Shown in pieces: positions 1 to 6,142 of a stretch of DNA of 8,540 nt (position 1 is the stretch's first letter; each line of letters opens with the position of its first letter). A program made the position numbers and the translations under genes. The notes beneath the pieces are model-generated. The model was not told where the DNA came from, did no database searches, and was given only the letters and a program-made list of their open reading frames with translations. Source of the DNA: an uncultured Clostridium sp. (GTDB lineage Bacteria; Bacillota; Clostridia; Lachnospirales; Lachnospiraceae); contig URUZ01000252.1 in NCBI GenBank assembly GCA_900551225.1, forward strand, positions 1 to 8,540, given 5' to 3'.

Positions 1-1
1 G

Positions 2-1669
2 GCTGAGGCAACACCCCCGGAGCCGGTGATGGTGCTTCTGCCGGACCGCCTGAACCTGGCGTTCATGATGGCGGACGGGGAGGAGGGCGGCCCGGGAGCG
101 GGAAGTATGGCTCAGCTGCTCTATGAGGAACTGGCTTCCAGGGAAGCCAAGTGGACCTCCGAAATCTATGATTTGTACAACCAACGCCCTGTCAGCCTGG
201 GCGCCAAGATCGGAATCGGGCCGGAAGCGCTGATGGGAGACTACAATCCCCAGGACCCGGCGCAGAATCCACAGGACCCGGCCACCTGGGTGGTGCCGGA
301 TTTTAAGAGCATCCATGTGACATTCCTGGACGGAAGCGGAGGGACGGGAGCCGGGCAGTCCAATCTAAAGGAAATCATCGCTATGGCCAGCGTTTACAAT
401 TATTACGGAAATGCAGGTACATTGGAGGAACTGAGAGACTATGCCATGGGCCTGTGGGAAGCCTCCCACAGTTACAGCTACCAGATCAGCCCTGTGTATT
501 ACTGTGAGGGCTGCCTGGAAACGAACGGGGCAAGCGCTGAGGAAAGCGGAGCAGCGGCCGGTGTGCCGGAGGGCAGTTTGACCGGGAATGAGGCCCAGGG
601 ACCGGGAGTGGCTGGAACGGATGGGGATTCAGCAGGAACAGATGGGGCTCCAATGGGAACGGATGGCGCCTCAGCAGAAACGAACGGCGCCTCCACAGAT
701 TCCGGCGCTTCATCCGGCAGCCCTGAGCCGTCGGCCGAGACAGCTGATACCTCAGCCGGAACGGCCGGCATCTCAGCGGAGCCATCTGAATCTCCGGCGG
801 AAAGCGGAGCTACCCAGGCCTCCGAAGCCGGGACAAGCGCTTCCGGGGAAACAGAGCATGGGATTGTGGAGGGCGTGGACGGCGGCCCCGGAGTCTCAGC
901 GCCTTTGCAGGAAGAGACTGAGGGCGTGCCGGAAGATGACCTTCCGGTGACCTGTCCGGGACATGTGGACCTTGCGGTCCAGGTTACCATGGCAGGTATA
1001 GACGGCGGCAGCTTATTCGGGCGGGACAGCCGCGGCGCGGCTTCCTCCGGTACTGCAGATTCCGGCTGGCCGGGATGGAATGATGAGACCATGGGATATG
1101 TGAGAACACTGTGCAGCCAGGACTGGTTCGAGGAATACGGGCTCACGGTAGAGAATCTGGTGGTGCGCAATCCACTGACTGCCACGGATATTGATCTGTA
1201 TATGAAGCTTCTGCCTTTAAATGCCTCCAAGGCCAGAAAGGATTTGGTACGGTTTGCGCTGACTTCTGTGGGAAGAGTTCCCTATTACTGGGGCGGCAAG
1301 CCGAGGGCCGTGGGATACGAGGCCAACCAGTTTGGGATTGTGGTATCTCCGGACGAGGACGGCCGGTTCTTAAAGGGCCTGGACTGCTCCGGCTGGATCA
1401 GCTGGGTATACTGGTCGGCCACGGGAAACAGGCTACCCGGCGAGAGCACCAGCAACCAGATCCACTGCGGAAGGGCGGTCTCCAAGGGAGAACTGCAGCC
1501 CGGAGACACCTGCATACGCCTCGGTTCAAAAGCCCATACGGTCATGTTCCTGGGCTGGACGGATGACGGGCAGATGCTCTGCATCCAGGAGACCAGCGGC
1601 AATATTAACAACGTGGAAGTTGGCATATGCACAGCGGACTGGCCGTATTACCGGCGTTTAGTAGATTAG
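2..1669 (+). CDS. NlpC/P60 (C40) cell-wall peptidase, 5'-partial
   Basis: C-terminal part of a secreted peptidoglycan endopeptidase; the family cleaves peptide stems of peptidoglycan outside the membrane. The frame is open from base 2, and the first possible start (GTG at 26) has no signal peptide after it, so the true start lies left of the window. Numbered from GTG 26: residues about 115-165 form an alpha-rich accessory segment (KEIIAMASVYNYYG ... SHSYSY) ending in C160-x2-C163; residues about 166-305 are low-complexity Ala/Ser/Gly/Thr/Glu; C310-P-G-H313 resumes the folded sequence; residues about 405-547 are the NlpC/P60 domain with catalytic Cys454 (LDCSGW), His504 (KAHTVMF) and a polar third residue near Q521/E522. 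The LCP gene follows 33 nt downstream, so the two are probably cotranscribed. The NlpC/P60 assignment is firm; the function of the upstream part and the physiological substrate are unknown. Confidence 0.88.
   Translation, partial: AEATPPEPVMVLLPDRLNLAFMMADGEEGGPGAGSMAQLLYEELASREAKWTSEIYDLYNQRPVSLGAKIGIGPEALMGDYNPQDPAQNPQDPATWVVPDFKSIHVTFLDGSGGTGAGQSNLKEIIAMASVYNYYGNAGTLEELRDYAMGLWEASHSYSYQISPVYYCEGCLETNGASAEESGAAAGVPEGSLTGNEAQGPGVAGTDGDSAGTDGAPMGTDGASAETNGASTDSGASSGSPEPSAETADTSAGTAGISAEPSESPAESGATQASEAGTSASGETEHGIVEGVDGGPGVSAPLQEETEGVPEDDLPVTCPGHVDLAVQVTMAGIDGGSLFGRDSRGAASSGTADSGWPGWNDETMGYVRTLCSQDWFEEYGLTVENLVVRNPLTATDIDLYMKLLPLNASKARKDLVRFALTSVGRVPYYWGGKPRAVGYEANQFGIVVSPDEDGRFLKGLDCSGWISWVYWSATGNRLPGESTSNQIHCGRAVSKGELQPGDTCIRLGSKAHTVMFLGWTDDGQMLCIQETSGNINNVEVGICTADWPYYRRLVD
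614..697 (+). repeat. Four 21-nt in-frame tandem repeats in the NlpC/P60 linker
   Basis: Four adjacent 21-nt units starting at 614, 635, 656 and 677 encode the heptads GTDGDSA, GTDGAPM, GTDGASA and ETNGAST. Units 1 and 3 match at 18 of 21 bases. A separate related unit at 518-538 encodes ETNGASA. Because the unit is a multiple of three, copy-number changes would alter linker length without breaking the frame. The repeat probably forms part of a flexible extracellular linker. Confidence 0.75.
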
Positions 1670-1702
1670 ATGTAACCAAAAGAAGAAGGAGTTGTATAAC
1701 CA

Positions 1703-3607
1703 ATGAGGTACAGGGATCAGGAAGATGATGAATTAGAGCGGATGCGCTCCAGAAGAGGACGTACCCCTTCACGCAGACCCCAGGGCGTCCAGCGTCCGGT
1801 ATACGAGGAGCCTGCCGCCCGCCGCAGAAAATACTATGAGGAGCCTGAGGACTCTTACGATGACGAATACGAAGATGAGTATGAGGAGGAGTATGATGAT
1901 GGCCAATGGTATGATGATGATTACGAGGATGGCGGCTTCGAGGAGGATGACTTGGAAGCTGTATATATAGATGAGCGTCCGGGCAGAGCCAGGGGAGGCA
2001 GCCGGAGCGGCAGGGGAAATACCGGAGGACGCCGCCCGGCTCCGTCCAGGACCGCCGGTTCCAGGACTTCCAGAAACAGTGGTTCCCAGTCTGCCGGAAA
2101 CGCAGGCTATGGGGCCGCCAAAGGCCGCCAGCCCCAGGGCGGAGGCAGAAATGCCCGGAGAAGGGGAAATGATGCCTCCTCAGAGGAAGCCAGACTGCGC
2201 CAGCAGGCCCGCCTGAAGAAGAAAAAGCGCATGAAGCTGGTGCGCAATGTGCTGCTGCTGATTCTGGCAGCCTGGCTGGGAAGCACCGCCTGGGCATTTT
2301 TCCACAAACAGACAGGAACCTGGACAATCGCTGTGTTTGGCGTGGATTCCCGTGACGGCGGGGTGGAGAAGAACGCGCTGGCAGATGTACAGATGATCTG
2401 TACAGTGGACCGCGCCACAGGTGAGATCAAGCTGGTGAGCGTTTACAGGGATACGTATTTGAAGATCAACTCTGAGGGGACTTACCACAAGATTAACGAA
2501 GCTTATTTTAAGGGCGGACACAAACAGGCGGTCAGTGCGCTGGAAGAGAATCTGGATCTGAAGATTGACAACTATGCCACATTTAACTGGAAGGCCGTGG
2601 CTGACGGCATCAACATTCTGGGCGGGGTGGACATTGAGATCACAGGACCGGAATTTAAGTATATCAATGCGTTTATTACGGAGACAGTGGAATCCACCGG
2701 AATTGGGTCCTATCAGCTGGAGAGCGCGGGCATGAACCATCTGGACGGTGTTCAGGCAGTGGCATACTGCCGTCTGCGCCTGATGGATACGGATTACCAG
2801 CGTACCGAACGCCAGAGGAAAGTGGTGTCCCTGGCTCTGGAGAAGGCCAAACAGGCGGATGCCAAGACTCTGACCAGCCTGGTGATGGCAGTGATGCCTC
2901 AGCTGTCCACAGATATCGGGGTGAACGATGTGCTGCCCATGGCTAAGGATGTGAAGAAATACCATCTGGGAGAGACCGGCGGCTTCCCATTCTCGCGCCA
3001 GGCTAAAAAGATCGGCAGAATGGACTGTGTGATTCCCACAACCCTGGAGAGCAATGTGGTCCAGCTGCACCAGTTCCTGTACGGAACGGAAGGTTATAAG
3101 GCATCTTCAGCAGTTAAGAAGATCAGCCAGAGGATTTCCGAGGAAAGCGGCCTTTATGAGGAGGGCAAGCCGGCTCCTACCGGCGGTTCCGGCGGTGGCG
3201 GCCAGTCTTCCGGCCAGACCCAGGCGCCAGCCCGGACAGAACCTCAGACGGCTCCTCCGGAAAGTACGGAGCCTGAGACCACGGTGGAGGAAACCACTGA
3301 GGAGGAGACCACGGCTGAGGAGACCACCGAGGAGACCAGGGAGACACAAACCCAGGAGGTCGGCCCCGGAATCACGCCCACTACCCAGGCCAGGGAGACA
3401 ACTTCCGGGTCCGGTGACAATGGCGGTCCCGGCGGCAGCGGCGGCCCGGGAGGGAACAACACCCCCGGAGGCAGCCCAGAAACCACTACAAGGCCATCTG
3501 CCCCTGCCGAGGAGAATTCCCCGGCGGCTCCCGGCCAGACGCCCGGCAGCTCACAGGATGGGCCTGGCGGCAACGGACCGGGGGACGGCCCCGGCGGTCC
3601 GGCTTAG
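1703..3607 (+). CDS. LytR-CpsA-Psr (LCP) family cell-wall glycopolymer ligase
   Basis: LCP enzymes transfer undecaprenyl-linked glycopolymers (teichoic acid, capsule or other secondary polymers) onto peptidoglycan at the outer membrane face. The 634-aa protein has a long cytoplasmic N-terminus (residues 1-176), with an acidic Asp/Glu/Tyr tract at about 46-91 followed by a Gly/Arg/Ser-rich basic stretch ending in KKKKRMK. One transmembrane helix follows (about 180-200), then the LCP catalytic domain (about 206-465) and a disordered extracellular tail (about 487-634) rich in Gly, Pro, Thr and Glu. Expected residues are present: D215 and R217 (FGVDSRDG), R249 (SVYRDT), and the arginine cluster R357/R359 ... 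R367/R370/R372 (CRLRLMDTDYQRTERQR). The start is supported by AAGGAG at 1686-1691, 11 nt before ATG. The gene sits directly behind a wall hydrolase gene and ends at a strong terminator. The family call is firm; which polymer is transferred cannot be read from the sequence. Confidence 0.93.
   Translation: MRYRDQEDDELERMRSRRGRTPSRRPQGVQRPVYEEPAARRRKYYEEPEDSYDDEYEDEYEEEYDDGQWYDDDYEDGGFEEDDLEAVYIDERPGRARGGSRSGRGNTGGRRPAPSRTAGSRTSRNSGSQSAGNAGYGAAKGRQPQGGGRNARRRGNDASSEEARLRQQARLKKKKRMKLVRNVLLLILAAWLGSTAWAFFHKQTGTWTIAVFGVDSRDGGVEKNALADVQMICTVDRATGEIKLVSVYRDTYLKINSEGTYHKINEAYFKGGHKQAVSALEENLDLKIDNYATFNWKAVADGINILGGVDIEITGPEFKYINAFITETVESTGIGSYQLESAGMNHLDGVQAVAYCRLRLMDTDYQRTERQRKVVSLALEKAKQADAKTLTSLVMAVMPQLSTDIGVNDVLPMAKDVKKYHLGETGGFPFSRQAKKIGRMDCVIPTTLESNVVQLHQFLYGTEGYKASSAVKKISQRISEESGLYEEGKPAPTGGSGGGGQSSGQTQAPARTEPQTAPPESTEPETTVEETTEEETTAEETTEETRETQTQEVGPGITPTTQARETTSGSGDNGGPGGSGGPGGNNTPGGSPETTTRPSAPAEENSPAAPGQTPGSSQDGPGGNGPGDGPGGPA
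3275..3334 (+). repeat. Two 30-nt in-frame repeats in the LCP C-terminal tail
   Basis: Two adjacent 30-nt units (3275-3304 and 3305-3334) encode ETTVEETTEE and ETTAEETTEE, residues 525-544 of the LCP protein, and continue into a degenerate TRETQT stretch. They lie in the extracellular Thr/Glu/Pro/Gly-rich tail and look like repeat expansion in a flexible spacer. Confidence 0.7.
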
Positions 3608-3618
3608 ATCTGCAATAT

Positions 3619-3671
3619 AAAAAGGAATCCGCCCGCAGCGTAATAAATGTGCTGAGGGCGGATTCCTTTTT
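3619..3671. terminator. Strong, probably bidirectional intrinsic terminator
   Basis: A perfect 16-bp inverted repeat: AAAAAGGAATCCGCCC at 3619-3634 pairs with GGGCGGATTCCTTTTT at 3656-3671. After a G/A mismatch the stem continues with CAGC (3636-3639) and GCTG (3651-3654) around an 11-nt loop. The GC-rich core is flanked by an A tract on the left and a T tract on the right, so it reads as a terminator on both strands. It lies 11 nt after the LCP stop and about 70 nt past the stop of the convergent ttcA-like gene, as expected for a shared terminator. Confidence 0.92.
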
Positions 3672-3740
3672 GTTGTATGGGCGATACTCAGTCAACCTCC
3701 GGGGGATACCGCTGTCAGGCGGAAACCGGGCCGTATTTTG

Positions 3741-4460
3741 TCAGCCCGCAGGCCATCCGTCAATTTTCCCGGTGACAACCGCGTGGAACAGGCAGTCCTT
3801 TACCGTTGGGTTGTCTTTCTGCATCTCGCGGATCAGATTTTTAACATACTCGCGCTTGGTGTGGCCGTCCATGGGGCAGGGGTTCTTGCAGACGGGGAGA
3901 TTGTATTTGTTCTTGAAACCGATGACCTCTGCCTCTGAGGCGTAGAGCAGGGGACGGATCACCGCCAGGTTGGTGCGGTCCAGCCAGGTGTAGGGGGAGA
4001 ACGCATAAAAATGGCCCTCATACATCAGGGACATCATGGCTGTCTCAATGAGGTCGTCCCGGTGATGGGCGTAGGCCACCTTGTTGCAGCCCATCTCCAG
4101 GGCCTTGGCGTTCAGCGCGCCTTTTCTCATCTTGGCACAGAGGGAGCAGGGGTTGGATTCCTCCCGTACCTCGAACAGCACCTTGCCGATCTCAGTGGGA
4201 ACCACCTCATAGGGAATGGAGAATTCGCTGCACAGCCCGCGGACCGGGTCCAGCTCCAGGTTCCCAAGTCCCAGATCCACTGTGATGGCGGACAGGGTGA
4301 AATGTTTGGGATAAAACTTCTGCAGATGGTGGAGGGCATACAGCAGGGTCAGGCTGTCCTTGCCGCCGGAGATGCCCACGGCAATGTGGTCGCCCTCCTG
4401 GATCATGTTGTATTTTTCAATGGCCTGGCGTGTCAGGCTCAGCAGGCGCTGAAGCTTCAT
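3741..4460 (-). CDS. ttcA: TtcA-like PP-loop tRNA thiolation protein
   Basis: Members of this family are ATP-dependent tRNA sulfurtransferases; E. coli TtcA makes 2-thiocytidine at tRNA position 32 using a [4Fe-4S] cluster. This 239-aa cytoplasmic protein has the PP-loop ATP pyrophosphatase motif SGGKDS at residues 31-36. C105-x2-C108 (NPCSLCAKMRKG) matches the first two cluster cysteines, and C191/C195 (CKNPCPMDG) supplies the third, most likely C195. It is shorter than E. coli TtcA (about 310 aa) and has no zinc-finger domains, which argues against the related TtuA. ATG at 4460 is preceded by AAAGGAA (4471-4477) and a consensus promoter. It is divergent from cutC and convergent with the LCP gene. 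The family is clear. That it modifies C32 in this organism is inferred, since the short Bacillota members are less studied, so ttcA is used as a family name. Confidence 0.85.
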   Translation of the reverse strand: MKLQRLLSLTRQAIEKYNMIQEGDHIAVGISGGKDSLTLLYALHHLQKFYPKHFTLSAITVDLGLGNLELDPVRGLCSEFSIPYEVVPTEIGKVLFEVREESNPCSLCAKMRKGALNAKALEMGCNKVAYAHHRDDLIETAMMSLMYEGHFYAFSPYTWLDRTNLAVIRPLLYASEAEVIGFKNKYNLPVCKNPCPMDGHTKREYVKNLIREMQKDNPTVKDCLFHAVVTGKIDGWPAG

Positions 4461-4499
4461 GGGGCTATGGTTCCTTTCTGGTGTAAATAAGATTCCTTT

Positions 4500-4528
4500 A
4501 TTTTACATAGGCCTGCCCAGGTTGTCAA
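4500..4528 (-). promoter_or_regulatory. Sigma-A promoter for the ttcA-like gene
   Basis: Read on the minus strand, a perfect -35 hexamer TTGACA (4528 to 4523) is followed by a 17-nt spacer and the -10 hexamer TAAAAT (4505 to 4500). Transcription would start near 4493 and give a leader of about 33 nt holding the AAAGGAA ribosome binding site. The -35 overlaps the -35 of the divergent cutC promoter. Confidence 0.82.
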
Positions 4529-4550
4529 GCAAACCCGGCTGTGTTAAAAT
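4522..4550 (+). promoter_or_regulatory. Sigma-A promoter for cutC and the LysM gene
   Basis: -35 TTGTCA (4522-4527), a 17-nt spacer, and -10 TAAAAT (4545-4550). Predicted start of transcription is near 4557, about 44 nt ahead of the cutC ATG. The -10 lies inside the longest possible ORF (GTG at 4541), which excludes that GTG as the translation start from this promoter. It shares five base pairs of -35 with the opposing ttcA promoter. Confidence 0.8.
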
Positions 4551-4600
4551 ATATACATATTTTGGAGAGTGGCCATAAAGACACGGAAAGAGGTAGGATG

Positions 4601-5341
4601 ATGCTGGAAGTTTGCTGTGGAAGTTATTACGATGCTGTACAGGCGGCGCGGGGAGGTGCGAAACGGATTGAGCTGAACTGCGGGCTGTATTTAGGGGGAC
4701 TGACTCCATCACTGGCAAGCCTGCTGCTGGTAAAACGGCATTTACCGGACCTTAAGGTGATCGCCATGGTGCGCCCCAGAGGCGGCGGTTTCTGCTATAA
4801 TCAGGAGGATTTCCAGGTGATGGAGGAGGATACAAGACAGCTGATGGTCCATGGGGCGGATGGAATTGCGTTCGGATGCCTGAAGGGGGACGGTTCCATC
4901 GATTTGGAGCGGAATGCGCTGCTGGCCGGTGTGATCCATGAATATGGAGGCGAGGCAGTGTTTCACCGGGCATTTGACTGCACAAAGGACCCCTGTGAGG
5001 CCATGGAACAGCTGATTGGCATGGGCGTGGACCGGGTGCTGACCAGCGGGCAGAAGGAAAAGGCCATGGAAGGCCTTGGGCTGCTGAAAAAAATGCAGGC
5101 CCAATATGGGGACCAGATCCAGCTGCTGGCCGGAAGCGGAATCAATGCTTCCAACGCGAGGCAGCTAATGGAGGAGACCGGAATTACCCAGGTCCACAGT
5201 TCCTGCAAGACGTGGAGCGCCGATCCCACCACCAGCATGGGGGATGTGGCCTACAGCTTTGCCGGGACACCTTATGAGAAGTGCTATGATGTGGTGTCCC
5301 CGGAACTGGTGAGGAAGGTTTTGGATGAGATTGGAGAGTGA
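4601..5341 (+). CDS. cutC: CutC family TIM-barrel protein
   Basis: CutC is a cytoplasmic TIM-barrel protein originally linked to copper homeostasis. From memory of the literature, the E. coli copper phenotype was later attributed to the MicL small RNA made from the end of cutC, so the biochemical role is unsettled. Family motifs are all present: MLEVCCGS at the N-terminus, GGAKRIELN (18-26), LGGLTPS (31-37), MVRPRGGGFCY (56-66), FHRAFD (121-126), then GVDRVLTSG, LAGSGINASN and a VHSS near the C-terminus. The predicted length of 246 aa is close to that of E. coli CutC (248 aa). ATG 4601 is chosen because it gives the canonical MLEV start and lies 7 nt after AGAGG (4589-4593); the adjacent ATG at 4598 is the alternative. 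The LysM gene begins 5 nt after the stop, so the two are probably one operon. Confidence 0.93.
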   Translation: MLEVCCGSYYDAVQAARGGAKRIELNCGLYLGGLTPSLASLLLVKRHLPDLKVIAMVRPRGGGFCYNQEDFQVMEEDTRQLMVHGADGIAFGCLKGDGSIDLERNALLAGVIHEYGGEAVFHRAFDCTKDPCEAMEQLIGMGVDRVLTSGQKEKAMEGLGLLKKMQAQYGDQIQLLAGSGINASNARQLMEETGITQVHSSCKTWSADPTTSMGDVAYSFAGTPYEKCYDVVSPELVRKVLDEIGE

Positions 5342-5346
5342 GATAG

Positions 5347-6120
5347 ATGAAAAAATGCAGATTTACTGTGTTTCTGGCAGCCGTGCTGTGCGCTGTTCTG
5401 AGCTGTGGTCCAGCCTATGCCAATACTAAATCAGCCGGTGACGGATACCTGATAGCCGATGATCTCTATAAGATGGCTGACTACAGCGGGCCTTACCGGA
5501 TGTCGGACGGTTCGTCACTTGAGATTGTATGGCTCAAGGAGGACCCTGGAAATGTAGGGTTTGCGGGGAAGGATCTGGAGAGCGGGGAGCGGCCGCTGAT
5601 CATTCCCATGGGTTATCATATGACCTATTGGTTTGTGATTGACAATGGATTAATGGAAGTCAAGACCAAATCCCAGCCGGTGGCTCCCCTGTATATTGAG
5701 TACAAAAATGAGAATGCAACCGGGCCTATGAATCAGTATTTATACAGGAAAAATACAGATTCCGCGGCGAATACGATCTGTTATGACCTGCCCCAGGGAT
5801 ATGATTATTCTAAATTCGGCAATTACATCATCTCCGTAAAACGGGTTACTAAACTAACCTTTGATGGATCGGAGGCCGTATATGAGGTGGAGGAGCCGGA
5901 ATCATATCTGACCAGCGCGGACGGCAAAACCGCTATCCTTGACCAGTCACCCTCGGAACAGATATACCGCATTGAAAAAGGCGATACACTCCGTCAGCTT
6001 GCTGACCGGATATACGGCGATCCGGATAAATGGAGTATCCTGTATCGCAGGAACCGTTCTGTGATCCGCAGCGCAGACCGGATCTATGCCGGGCAGATGA
6101 TTGTGCTCCCTAAAATGTGA
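5347..6120 (+). CDS. Secreted LysM-domain protein, otherwise unrecognised
   Basis: A 257-aa exported protein. Residues 1-25 form a signal sequence: MKKCR, then a hydrophobic core, with two possible processing sites. One is lipobox-like V17-L18-S19-C20, which would make it a lipoprotein; the other is a signal peptidase I site A23-Y24-A25. Residues about 30-200 are a polar, aromatic-rich, probably beta-structured region I do not recognise. The C-terminus (206-257) is a LysM domain (YRIEKGDTLRQLADRIYGD ... NRSVIRSADRIYAGQMIVLP), which in this family binds N-acetylglucosamine-containing glycans and would hold the protein on peptidoglycan. The start is supported by GGAGAG (5333-5338), 8 nt before ATG and inside the end of cutC, so translation may be coupled to cutC. 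No catalytic domain is evident. Its functional link to CutC is unknown. Confidence 0.85.
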   Translation: MKKCRFTVFLAAVLCAVLSCGPAYANTKSAGDGYLIADDLYKMADYSGPYRMSDGSSLEIVWLKEDPGNVGFAGKDLESGERPLIIPMGYHMTYWFVIDNGLMEVKTKSQPVAPLYIEYKNENATGPMNQYLYRKNTDSAANTICYDLPQGYDYSKFGNYIISVKRVTKLTFDGSEAVYEVEEPESYLTSADGKTAILDQSPSEQIYRIEKGDTLRQLADRIYGDPDKWSILYRRNRSVIRSADRIYAGQMIVLPKM

Positions 6121-6132
6121 AGCGGGAGCACA
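6102..6132. terminator. Hairpin across the convergent gene ends; weak terminator candidate
   Basis: GTGCTCCC (6103-6110) and GGGAGCAC (6124-6131) form a perfect 8-bp stem, extended by a T-A pair (6102/6132), around a 13-nt loop. The hairpin includes the last codons and stop of the LysM gene and lies just past the stop of the convergent AlkZ-like gene. Neither strand has a T tract after the stem, so it may act as an mRNA 3'-end stabiliser or need Rho, rather than being a classical intrinsic terminator. Confidence 0.4.
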
Positions 6133-6142
6133 GGGCAGGGCT

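Noticed and set aside
614..697. CRISPR-like array
   Set aside because: The repeats are directly adjacent, with no spacers, in frame within a coding region, and degenerate.
588..950. Second plus-strand open frame within the repeat region of the NlpC/P60 gene
   Set aside because: It is an alternate frame of low-complexity GC-rich sequence, Arg/Pro/Gln-rich, with no start signal.
499..1230. Long open frame on the minus strand inside the NlpC/P60 gene
   Set aside because: It lies opposite low-complexity GC-rich coding sequence; its Ser/Pro/Ala-rich translation mirrors the repeats and no ribosome binding site or promoter precedes it.
2180..3070. 296-codon open frame antisense to the LCP gene
   Set aside because: The sense strand encodes a well-conserved LCP domain with all key residues; the antisense product has no recognisable motif and is a codon-bias shadow.
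4011..4490. Plus-strand open frame antisense to the ttcA-like gene
   Set aside because: The minus strand has the PP-loop and cysteine motifs plus promoter and ribosome binding site; the antisense frame has none.
4541..4600. GTG 4541 as the start of cutC
   Set aside because: The -10 box of the cutC promoter (4545-4550) lies within these codons, and CutC proteins begin at the MLEV encoded from 4601.
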